From assembly GCA_965658375.1 (NCBI GenBank), contig CBFHSD010000020.1, forward strand, positions 1 to 40,076: a stretch of 40,076 nucleotides of DNA. The letters run 5' to 3'. Below are positions 23,371 to 30,662 of the stretch, piece after piece. The notes under the pieces are model-generated. The model saw only the letters and a list, made by a program, of their open reading frames with translations, ran no database searches and had not been told where the DNA came from. A program made the position numbers and the translations under genes. This DNA is from CBFHSD01 sp965658375 (GTDB taxonomy: Bacteria; Bacteroidota; Bacteroidia; Flavobacteriales_G; Salibacteraceae). Within the stretch, counting starts at the first letter, position 1, and every line of letters begins with the position of its first letter.

Positions 23371-24249
23371 ATGCCAAGTTTAAAAGAGGTTAGAAACCGT
23401 ATTACTTCAGTAAGTTCTACCATGCAGATTACTTCTGCTATGAAGATGGTATCAGCTGCAAAGTTGAAAAAAGCACAAGATACTATTGTTCAAATGCGCC
23501 CTTACTCTCAAAAACTTTCTGAAATTTTAGGGAACCTAAGCAAAAGTGTTGATACTTCAGAAAATCCTTTTGCCGAAGAAAGAGGCACAGAAAAAGTTTT
23601 GGTCGTTGCCATTACCTCTAACAGAGGATTGTGTGGTGCTTTTAATGCGAACATCGCAAAAGGTGTTAGGCATTTTCAAGCAGAACACACAGCAAGCAAC
23701 ATTTCTGTTTTACCTGTAGGTAAAAAAGCTTTTGATGCTTTCAAAAAATCTGGAAGCTTATGCGAATCACCAAACCTACCAGCTGACGGAAATTACTTGT
23801 TCGATAACCTGACTTTTGAAAACGTATCTGAATTGGCTGAAAAGCTGATGCTAGCGTTTACAGAAGGAGAGTTTGACAAAGTAGTATTGGTATACAACCG
23901 TTTCAAAAATGCTGCGACTCAAATAGTAACTACGGAGCAATTCTTGCCAGTAGTTACAGAAGCAGACACAGAGAGAAATGGCTCTTCTACCGATTATTTC
24001 TTTGAACCTTCGAAAGAAGAAATTTTGGGCGAAATCATCCCTAAATCTTTGAAGACGCAATTGTTCAAAGCACTATTAGATTCATTTGCTTCTGAGCATG
24101 GCGCTCGTATGACTGCAATGCACAAAGCAACAGACAACGCAACAGATTTGATCAAAGAATTGAAGTTGACATACAACAAAGCACGTCAAGCTTCTATTAC
24201 AAAAGAAATTTTAGAGATTGTTGGTGGTGCAGAAGCATTGAACAACTAA
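23371..24249 (+). CDS. atpG: ATP synthase F1 subunit gamma
   Basis: 292 residues, normal length. The N-terminal helix MPSLKEVRNRITSVSSTMQITSAMKMVSAAK-type start (conserved R-x-R-I, T-x-Q-I-T-x-A-M-K-M-V) and the C-terminal helix pattern ARMTAMHKATDNATDLIK..LTYNKARQASIT are diagnostic. TSNRGLCGAFN (about 80-90) is the central-domain signature. It forms the rotating central shaft. It is the last gene of the cluster and a terminator follows. The beta and epsilon genes are absent, as expected for the split atp loci of Bacteroidota. Confidence 0.96.
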   Translation: MPSLKEVRNRITSVSSTMQITSAMKMVSAAKLKKAQDTIVQMRPYSQKLSEILGNLSKSVDTSENPFAEERGTEKVLVVAITSNRGLCGAFNANIAKGVRHFQAEHTASNISVLPVGKKAFDAFKKSGSLCESPNLPADGNYLFDNLTFENVSELAEKLMLAFTEGEFDKVVLVYNRFKNAATQIVTTEQFLPVVTEADTERNGSSTDYFFEPSKEEILGEIIPKSLKTQLFKALLDSFASEHGARMTAMHKATDNATDLIKELKLTYNKARQASITKEILEIVGGAEALNN

Positions 24250-24269
24250 AACTCAACTACAATCTAGTT

Positions 24270-24300
24270 AAAGGCTCATCAGCAATGGTGGGCCTTTTTT
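24270..24300 (+). terminator. Rho-independent terminator of the atp operon
   Basis: AAAGGCTCA (24270-24278) pairs with TGGGCCTTT (24289-24297; one G-U) across a 10-nt loop, ending in a run of six T residues. It lies 21 nt after atpG. Confidence 0.8.
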
Positions 24301-24353
24301 GTTGATTCAACTATTCCCAATAGTTCGTAACTTTCGGGTTCTCATACAATCCT

Positions 24354-25634
24354 ATGAAAAAGATCCTGATCCTTTTGAGTTTGCTCTATGCAGCAACAAG
24401 CCACGCACAGCAAGACGGTAAAACACTGGATACCGAAATTGATTACGACTTTAGCCCCTTATTAAAAGTCAAGGGACCTGTGGATGAATCGGGGGTTCCA
24501 AAGTACTACGGCTTTTTGATGATGAAAGGAAAGCTCAACGGCTACTATGACATTGCTGGAGGCCTAAACGATTACAATACCTTTCGACTTTACGAGATGG
24601 ACGTATGGTCAGACAAAAGTGAGGACTACCAATCGGTTCAAATGGATTTGGGACAATCTCAATTGGCTTTTCGCGGAGAACACGTGATGCGAGGTGGCGA
24701 AAGTTTTGTAGGCTATATGGAAGCAGATTTTTGGAATGCCGAAGAACAGATGCGCCTTCGGCATTTGTGGATTGACTATAAATTCATTCATATTGGCCAA
24801 GACTGGAGCAACTTTGGAGATAAAGACATTTGGCCTAACGTGTACGATTGGGATGGCCCGCCAAGTGGCGTTTGGAGAAGAAACCCTATGATTCAGTTCT
24901 ATTACAAACCCGCTGTATGGGAATACACTTTTGCTTTTGAATTTGCAGACCCCACCATTGACGGCTTTAACAATCCGCTTGACGCCAATGTAGCCGTTTT
25001 ACCTCTTACTGTACCCGATTTAAGCACATCTGTGCGCTTCAATTGGAAGAAGAACCACATTCGCCTTTCTGGCTTGTACAGGCATCTTAGATACGAAGAA
25101 AACAGTACAACGGAAGTTCAGCCAGGATACGGGGTCTCTCTATCAGGATTTATAAACACCAAAGAGGAAACCAATCCCTTTCAATTTCAAGTTACCTATG
25201 GGCAGAGTATTGGAAGCTACCTAGTAGGTTCTGCGGGCATGAACTATGATGCTTACTATGCCTCTGACCAAACATTTGAGCTAATACCAGCCTTTGGTTC
25301 TTGGGTAAGCTATGAACACTACTTTAACGCTAAATGGCACGCCAACATATGCACAGGCTACACCATTTACAGTTCTGATATAATAAGCGATTTTAATATA
25401 CCAGACATAGAATACCCGGCTATAAACACCAACATGACCTATCAATACCGTTACATTCTTGTCAATTTGATGTATGACCTTTTACCCAATATGAACATTG
25501 GTTGTGAATACAATATTGGCAAAAAAGAGCAGCGCTATGAAGGCACTATTTTTACTGACAATGGCCCACTTTCTGAGCTGAACGCTGCAAAGTGGGCACA
25601 ACGGATTAGTTTTGGCTCATTCTTCTATTTCTAA
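24354..25634 (+). CDS. DcaP-like outer membrane porin
   Basis: 426 residues. Signal peptide MKKILILLSLLYAATSHAQ is cleaved before QDGK. The rest is beta-rich with alternating hydrophobic and aromatic residues and ends in FGSFFYF, as expected for a C-terminal barrel strand. The segment IGQDWSNFGDKDIWPNVYDWDGP (key residues G-Q-x-W-S-x-F-x-D, W-P and W-x-G-P; about 150-165), followed by RRNPMIQFYYK, is the pattern I associate with DcaP trimeric porins, which take up dicarboxylates and related small acids. The true substrate is unknown. TAACTTTC (24328-24335) is a near-match -7 element. The sensor kinase gene starts 2 nt after the stop, so the two are probably cotranscribed. Confidence 0.72.
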   Translation: MKKILILLSLLYAATSHAQQDGKTLDTEIDYDFSPLLKVKGPVDESGVPKYYGFLMMKGKLNGYYDIAGGLNDYNTFRLYEMDVWSDKSEDYQSVQMDLGQSQLAFRGEHVMRGGESFVGYMEADFWNAEEQMRLRHLWIDYKFIHIGQDWSNFGDKDIWPNVYDWDGPPSGVWRRNPMIQFYYKPAVWEYTFAFEFADPTIDGFNNPLDANVAVLPLTVPDLSTSVRFNWKKNHIRLSGLYRHLRYEENSTTEVQPGYGVSLSGFINTKEETNPFQFQVTYGQSIGSYLVGSAGMNYDAYYASDQTFELIPAFGSWVSYEHYFNAKWHANICTGYTIYSSDIISDFNIPDIEYPAINTNMTYQYRYILVNLMYDLLPNMNIGCEYNIGKKEQRYEGTIFTDNGPLSELNAAKWAQRISFGSFFYF

Positions 25635-25636
25635 CT

Positions 25637-27100
25637 ATGCGTCAACTCATACTTCGATTATTTGATAACCTTCCGCTAAGAACCAATATTTGGCTTATTA
25701 CCTTTGGGATTACCTTTATCATGGCCATGCTTGTTGGTGCTGTTTCTTGGGTGTTTTTCTCTAGCCAAAACGAGAAATACCACAAAGAGCGTTTGGTAAG
25801 AAAGGAGCGCAACATCATGGTTAGTTTAGACTACTTTATCAAAGAAAGAGGTCTTAGTGAATTCACTCCTAAAATTGAGCATAAGCTTCAAGAGCTTTCC
25901 GAGATCCAAAACATTGATATTTCTGCCTATGATACATCAGGGCTATTAATGGGAACCACCCTTCCACCGTCAGAAAGTGCGTTGGCTCCAGAACAGCTTT
26001 CGAATGACCTATTGACTCAACTTGCCATTTCTCAAGATTACACCAACACAACAGAGAACTATGAAGGTCTTGCTTACCTCTCTACCTATTTTATATTGTA
26101 TGGAAGCCAATACACACCCATTGCCATCATTAACATCCCGTACAAAAGCGAAAAACTTAAATCGCAGCAAGATGCGCAGCAATTCTTAAGCACGCTATCA
26201 CTCACTTTACTCTTCTTTGTTGTTGCCGCAGGGCTTCTCTCTTATTTCTTCTCTTTTTACATTACCAAAAGCATCTCTGAGGTATCTAGCAACCTGCAAA
26301 AACTCAAGTTTGATGATGACAATGTGAAGATTGATTACCAAAAGAATAACGACTTTGGAGTTTTGATACAAGCCTACAATCAACTGATTGATCAATTGGA
26401 GCAAAGCAAGCAAGCCTTGGCAGAAACACAGCGTCAAAGTGCATGGAAAGAGATGGCCAAACAAGTGGCTCATGAAATCAACAATCCACTTACACCTATG
26501 CGTTTGAGCATGCAGCATTTGCAACGCTTGAACCAAATGGACCCTAAAGAGGCTCAAGCAAGAATCAGCGACATTACCGAATCAACCATTCAACAAATAG
26601 ATACACTGAGCAGAATTGCTTCAGAATTTTCAAATTTTGCAAAAATGCCTTCCATCAAATCTACAGAAGTTGACCTTGTTCAAAGTGTACAACAGGTGAT
26701 GGAGTTATTCAGAAACGATCCTCACATTGCCATTCACTTCACTTCAGACGCAATCTCTACGGCACCAATTTTTGGAGATAGTGACTACCTTACCAGAATT
26801 TTAACCAATCTGCTTAAAAACGCGAAACAAGCCATTCAACCTGATACAGGAAATGTACACCTGTTAATTGGAGAAGATGAAACTCATTTTACATTAAAAG
26901 TTAAAGACGATGGACCCGGCATTCCCGAAAGCATGCACTCTAAAATCTTCCAACCCAACTTTACCACAAAATCAAGCGGCATGGGCCTTGGCTTACCCGT
27001 GGTGAAAAAGGCCATGAGCGAAATGAACGGTACCGTTGAGCTTCACCCATTAGAAAATGGCACATGTTTCCGCTTAAGCTTCCCGAAAATCACATCTTAA
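25637..27100 (+). CDS. Membrane sensor histidine kinase, NtrY-like
   Basis: 487 residues: transmembrane segments at about 17-41 and 186-208 bracket a periplasmic domain of about 145 residues, then a HAMP-like linker (about 210-262), H-box WKEMAKQVAHEINNPL with phospho-acceptor H279, N-box NLLKNAKQAI, G1 KDDGPGIPE, F-box KIFQPNFTTKSSG and G2 GMGLGLPVV. The AHEINNPLTPMRL form is typical of NtrY/AtoS-type kinases. No response regulator is encoded nearby. The gene follows the DcaP-like porin by 2 nt, suggesting that the sensed signal may relate to envelope or transport state (inference). All catalytic motifs are intact, unlike the pseudogene at 7243-9281. Confidence 0.88.
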   Translation: MRQLILRLFDNLPLRTNIWLITFGITFIMAMLVGAVSWVFFSSQNEKYHKERLVRKERNIMVSLDYFIKERGLSEFTPKIEHKLQELSEIQNIDISAYDTSGLLMGTTLPPSESALAPEQLSNDLLTQLAISQDYTNTTENYEGLAYLSTYFILYGSQYTPIAIINIPYKSEKLKSQQDAQQFLSTLSLTLLFFVVAAGLLSYFFSFYITKSISEVSSNLQKLKFDDDNVKIDYQKNNDFGVLIQAYNQLIDQLEQSKQALAETQRQSAWKEMAKQVAHEINNPLTPMRLSMQHLQRLNQMDPKEAQARISDITESTIQQIDTLSRIASEFSNFAKMPSIKSTEVDLVQSVQQVMELFRNDPHIAIHFTSDAISTAPIFGDSDYLTRILTNLLKNAKQAIQPDTGNVHLLIGEDETHFTLKVKDDGPGIPESMHSKIFQPNFTTKSSGMGLGLPVVKKAMSEMNGTVELHPLENGTCFRLSFPKITS

Positions 27101-27127
27101 TAGCAAGCAAATCACCAACATAAATTC

Positions 27128-27135
27128 TACATTTG
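27128..27135 (+). promoter_or_regulatory. -7 promoter element of the enoyl-CoA hydratase operon
   Basis: TACATTTG, exact match to TAnnTTTG, 19 nt before the ATG at 27155. No clear -33 element. Confidence 0.5.
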
Positions 27136-27154
27136 ATGACTAAATTCCGATATC

Positions 27155-27934
27155 ATGGCCGAAAATATTCTGGTTGAAAAAGACCAAGCAGTTTGCACAA
27201 TTACAATCAATAGACCAAAGCAACTCAATGCACTGAATAAAAACACCATTGCAGAGCTGAGTGAAGCGTTCAAAGACGCAGAAAATGATGCCTCTATTCG
27301 CGCCATTATCATTACAGGGTCTGGCGAAAAAGCATTTGTAGCAGGCGCTGATATTAAGGAGTTTGCCAACTTTAGCGTAGAAGAAGGAAAACAACTGAGT
27401 AAAATAGGACATGATACTTTGTTCAACCTTGTAGACCAATTGCAGACCCCTACCATTGCAGCTGTAAACGGCTTTGCGCTGGGTGGTGGATTAGAATTGG
27501 CCATGTCTTGTTCTCTTCGCCTAGCAAGTGGCAATGCTAAAATGGGTCTTCCAGAAGTAACCTTAGGTGTTATTCCCGGTTATGGGGGAACCCAACGTTT
27601 GGCACAGCTTGTAGGTAAAGGAAAAGCAACAGAAATGGTAATCACCGCAGAAATGATTTCTGCAGATCAGGGCCTTAAGTGGGGTTTGGTGAACCATGTG
27701 ACCACCCAAGAAGCCCTGATGGATAAAGCAAGAGCCATTGCGAAATCAATTGTAAAAAATTCTCCCGTGGCCATAGCTGGTGCCATGCGCTCTATCAACG
27801 CTGGGTATGAAACTGGTGTGAACGGCTATGACGTTGAAATTGAAGAATTCGGAAAAGCTTTTGGAACCGAAGATTTTAAAGAAGGAACCACTGCTTTTGT
27901 GGAAAAGAGAAGAGCAAATTTCCCAGGAAAATAA
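27155..27934 (+). CDS. Enoyl-CoA hydratase / isomerase (crotonase family)
   Basis: 259 residues, typical short-chain hydratase length. The oxyanion-hole segment FVAGADIKEF (about 61-70), the NGFALGGGLELAM loop with catalytic E114 and MGLPEVTLGVIPGYGGTQRL with catalytic E134 are all present, so both Glu residues required for hydration are kept. It hydrates trans-2-enoyl-CoA in beta-oxidation or short-chain acid metabolism in the cytoplasm. Chain-length preference is not readable from the sequence. The flippase gene starts 6 nt after the stop. Confidence 0.9.
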   Translation: MAENILVEKDQAVCTITINRPKQLNALNKNTIAELSEAFKDAENDASIRAIIITGSGEKAFVAGADIKEFANFSVEEGKQLSKIGHDTLFNLVDQLQTPTIAAVNGFALGGGLELAMSCSLRLASGNAKMGLPEVTLGVIPGYGGTQRLAQLVGKGKATEMVITAEMISADQGLKWGLVNHVTTQEALMDKARAIAKSIVKNSPVAIAGAMRSINAGYETGVNGYDVEIEEFGKAFGTEDFKEGTTAFVEKRRANFPGK

Positions 27935-27940
27935 GCACCA

Positions 27941-29401
27941 ATGGCCTTAAAAAAACTGGCGTCTCAAACAGCCATTTATGGCATACCCAGTATTTTGGGT
28001 CGTTTTCTAAATTACCTTTTGGTTCCACTTTTTACGGGAGCCTTTATTCCTGCGGAATACGGTGTGGTGAACGACCTTTATGCTGTAGCCGCTTTTCTCG
28101 CTATTTTTCTGCTTTTTGGTTTAGAAACCGCCTTTTTCAAATTCTCTAATAAGGCAGAATACAGCAGCGATGCCGTGTTCTCCTCTGCTTTGAGAATGGT
28201 TGGTGGTGGCGTGTTGCTCTTTGTTGCCATCAACGTGCTTTTCACAGATGAAGTCAGTCGTTTTATGATGTACCCAGACCACCCAGAGTACATTCTGTAC
28301 ATGACAGGCATTTTAGCCTTTGATGCACTTTCTGCCTTGCCTTTGGCACGCCTAAGGCAACAGAACAAAGCCATGAAGTTTGCCTTTATCAACTTCAGTA
28401 ACATTGGGGTGAATATTCTACTGAACTTGGTGTTCATCTTACCGCTTACTCCTGGCTTCTCAGACTCTTGGTTGGCCAGTTTAGAATGGAGCACCCCAGA
28501 ACTTGGCATTACGTGCATTTTCATGGCAAATTTCGCGGCATCTGCAGTGCGCTTAATCTTGTGTCTGCCCGCCTTTAAAGCGCTTTTTCATACGGGTGAA
28601 AACATTTACAAACCGCTACTGGTATATGGGCTTCCCCTTATGGTTGCTGGCTTTGCAGGTATCGTGAATGAAACCCTTGATAGAAGATTACTTCGCATTA
28701 TATTAGATCCAGAAATTGGAGAAACCGCAGCATTAGCACAAGTAGGGATTTACTCAGCCTGTTATAAGCTCGCCATCATAATCAGTTTATTCAATCAAGC
28801 TTTTCGCTATGCGGCAGATCCCTTTTTCTTCTCTCAAGAAAGAAGAGTAGGTTCTAAAAATGTCTATGCTGCAGTAATGCATGTGTACACCGCCATTGTC
28901 TGTATTGTGTTTTTGTTTGTTCTTTTTTACCTCGATTTTTTCAAAGAATTCATCCGCAGCAAAAGTTATTGGGAAGGGCTTACTGTGGTTCCTATTCTTA
29001 TGGTCGCCAATATTTTCTTGGGCTGGTACTTTAACCTTTCGGTGTGGTATAAACTCACAGAGAAAACCCGCTATGGCATGTATTTCAGCATTTTCGGAGC
29101 TGTGTTTACCATCGGCTTAAATATCTGGCTCATTCCCAAGATTTCTTATGTGGGATCGGCTTGGGCTACATTGGCAGCTTACGGATCAATGGCTATTCTT
29201 TCTTATCTGTTCGGCAGAAAACACTACAAAATACCTTACAATATTTTTAAACTTTTAGGCTACTTGGCCTTAGCCGTTGGGCTTTATAGTCTCCACGCAT
29301 GGATTGATTTACACCTTCTAGTTCGCAGCGTTTTGCTATTGTTATTCATTGCATTTGTTGCACTTTTAGAACGCAAAACCATTCAAAACTTCGCAGCGTA
29401 A
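27941..29401 (+). CDS. Polysaccharide / lipopolysaccharide flippase (Wzx-like, MOP superfamily)
   Basis: 486 residues with about 12-14 hydrophobic segments throughout. The N-terminus LASQTAIYGIPSILGRFLNYLLVPLFTGAF and the following PAEYGVVNDLYAVAAF (conserved Y-G and L-x-x-Y) are typical of Wzx/RfbX polysaccharide flippases that move undecaprenyl-linked sugar units across the inner membrane. The mid-protein EIGETAALAQVGIYSACYKLA block is also family-like. No glycosyltransferase cluster adjoins it, so the cargo (O-antigen, capsule or another glycan) is unknown. The stop overlaps the dut ATG by one base (TAATG). Confidence 0.87.
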   Translation: MALKKLASQTAIYGIPSILGRFLNYLLVPLFTGAFIPAEYGVVNDLYAVAAFLAIFLLFGLETAFFKFSNKAEYSSDAVFSSALRMVGGGVLLFVAINVLFTDEVSRFMMYPDHPEYILYMTGILAFDALSALPLARLRQQNKAMKFAFINFSNIGVNILLNLVFILPLTPGFSDSWLASLEWSTPELGITCIFMANFAASAVRLILCLPAFKALFHTGENIYKPLLVYGLPLMVAGFAGIVNETLDRRLLRIILDPEIGETAALAQVGIYSACYKLAIIISLFNQAFRYAADPFFFSQERRVGSKNVYAAVMHVYTAIVCIVFLFVLFYLDFFKEFIRSKSYWEGLTVVPILMVANIFLGWYFNLSVWYKLTEKTRYGMYFSIFGAVFTIGLNIWLIPKISYVGSAWATLAAYGSMAILSYLFGRKHYKIPYNIFKLLGYLALAVGLYSLHAWIDLHLLVRSVLLLLFIAFVALLERKTIQNFAA

Positions 29402-29835
29402 TGCAAGTAGAAATTATCAATAAATCAAAACACCCACTTCCGCACTATGCTTCAACCGGTGCAGCCGGCCTTGATGTAAGAGCCAACCTTGATGCGCCAA
29501 TAACCATTAAGCCCTTAGAACGGGCTCTAATTAAAACAGGGCTGTTTTTGGCTATTCCTCTAGGGTTTGAATGCCAAGTGAGACCTAGAAGCGGATTGGC
29601 TTTCAAACACGGTATTACGGTGTTGAACTCACCCGGAACCATTGATTCTGATTACAGGGGAGAATTAGGTGTGTTACTAGTGAACCTTTCTAACGAAGAA
29701 TTCGTAATAAATGATGGCGAGCGTGTGGCTCAGCTTGTTTTTGCTAAACATGGAACAATAGATTGGAAAGAAACAGACCAACTCACTGATACAAAGCGAG
29801 GAGAAGGCGGTTTCGGATCAACTGGAAAAAAATAA
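29401..29835 (+). CDS. dut: Deoxyuridine 5'-triphosphate nucleotidohydrolase (dUTPase)
   Basis: 144 residues. All five trimeric-dUTPase motifs are in order: GAAGLDVRA (20-28), RPRSGLAFKHG (61-71), GTIDSDYRGE (79-88, catalytic base D82), ERVAQLVF (107-114) and the C-terminal arm RGEGGFGSTG (133-142). It hydrolyses dUTP to dUMP and PPi, keeping uracil out of DNA and feeding dTMP synthesis. Translationally coupled to the flippase gene (TAATG overlap). The membrane protein gene follows after 3 nt. Confidence 0.96.
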   Translation: MQVEIINKSKHPLPHYASTGAAGLDVRANLDAPITIKPLERALIKTGLFLAIPLGFECQVRPRSGLAFKHGITVLNSPGTIDSDYRGELGVLLVNLSNEEFVINDGERVAQLVFAKHGTIDWKETDQLTDTKRGEGGFGSTGKK

Positions 29836-29838
29836 ATT

Positions 29839-30564
29839 ATGAGAATGAAATCAAGCAACCCAGCATTTGGGAAGAAGATGATGGATAAAATCGCTTTAGA
29901 TTCAACAAGCGAAGCAATGACCATCAATGGAGCAATTAATAAAACAATGGTACTTGGTGCCTTGGTATTGGCGTCAGCTGTTTGGAGTTGGAACAACCCA
30001 GCCACTTGGACATTGATGGTAGGAGCTATTGGCGGATTTATCCTTGCCCTCATCACTATCTTTTCTCCAAAATCATCTCCCATCACGGCTCCGCTTTACG
30101 CCTTGCTAGAAGGACTTTTCTTAGGTGGGATTAGCTTAATGATGGAAGCGCAGTATGGCGGCATCGTATTTCAAGCAGTTACCTCAACCATTGGGGTCTT
30201 GTTCTTAATGCTTTTCCTCTACCGCAGCGGTATGGTGCAAGTAAATCAGAAATTTAGAACGGGTATGATGGCCGCTATTGGTGGCGTGTTTTTCATGTAC
30301 ATGATCAATTTTGTGATGAGCTTTTTCGGAGCTGCCTTTTACACTTGGGAAGACACTTCTATGATGGCCATGGGAATTAACCTTGTTGTAGTGGGAATTG
30401 CTGCATTTAGCCTATTGTTAGACTTTGACGACATCACCAAAGCGGCAAATATGCGCGCTCCTAAATACATGGAGTGGTATGGTGCCTTTGGATTAATGGT
30501 GACGCTGATTTGGCTTTACCTAGAAATACTAAAATTACTATCGCGCTTATCAAGCAACGATTAA
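29839..30564 (+). CDS. Bax inhibitor-1 / YccA family membrane protein
   Basis: 241 residues with seven hydrophobic segments between about 38 and 235 and a short cytoplasmic N-terminus (RMKSSNPAFGKK). The loop FSPKSSPITAPLYALLEGLFLGGIS (key residues P-x-x-A-x-x-Y-A-x-x-E-G) and the late FDDITKAANMRAPKYMEWYGAFGLM region, with its acidic pair (DFDD) and W-Y-x-A-F-G-L, are typical of BI-1/YccA proteins, some of which act as pH-gated Ca2+ leak channels. Last gene of the crotonase-flippase-dut unit, with a terminator 8 nt after the stop. Confidence 0.88.
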   Translation: MRMKSSNPAFGKKMMDKIALDSTSEAMTINGAINKTMVLGALVLASAVWSWNNPATWTLMVGAIGGFILALITIFSPKSSPITAPLYALLEGLFLGGISLMMEAQYGGIVFQAVTSTIGVLFLMLFLYRSGMVQVNQKFRTGMMAAIGGVFFMYMINFVMSFFGAAFYTWEDTSMMAMGINLVVVGIAAFSLLLDFDDITKAANMRAPKYMEWYGAFGLMVTLIWLYLEILKLLSRLSSND

Positions 30565-30572
30565 ACGCATAC

Positions 30573-30600
30573 AACGCTCCATTTTTTGGAGCGTTTTTTA
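30573..30600 (+). terminator. Rho-independent terminator
   Basis: AACGCTCC (30573-30580) and GGAGCGTT (30588-30595) form a perfect 8-bp stem with a T-rich 7-nt loop and a T tail. It closes the operon starting at 27155. Confidence 0.85.
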
Positions 30601-30650
30601 TTCCTAATCACTTTGCACTTTCTCTGACGAAAGTGCCTTCAGCTTTTCTA

Positions 30651-30658
30651 TAATTTCG
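30651..30658 (+). promoter_or_regulatory. Variant -7 element 4 nt before the TlpA-like lipoprotein gene
   Basis: TAATTTCG differs from TAnnTTTG at one base. Together with the following CGCTATG it is identical over 15 nt to the sequence at the recO start (38628-38642, minus strand). This predicts a leaderless or nearly leaderless mRNA. Confidence 0.45.
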
Positions 30659-30662
30659 CGCT

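Noticed and set aside
24354..25634. A defence or toxin system around the porin-kinase pair
   Set aside because: Neither gene nor the neighbours carries nuclease, toxin, reverse transcriptase or NTPase defence motifs. The region reads as envelope and sensing functions.
27127..27534. 135-codon minus-strand frame
   Set aside because: Antisense to the crotonase gene, which has both catalytic Glu residues. No independent start signal.
28078..28524. 148-codon minus-strand frame
   Set aside because: Antisense to the flippase gene. Its Lys/Ala/Ser-rich reading is what the reverse of hydrophobic membrane segments gives.
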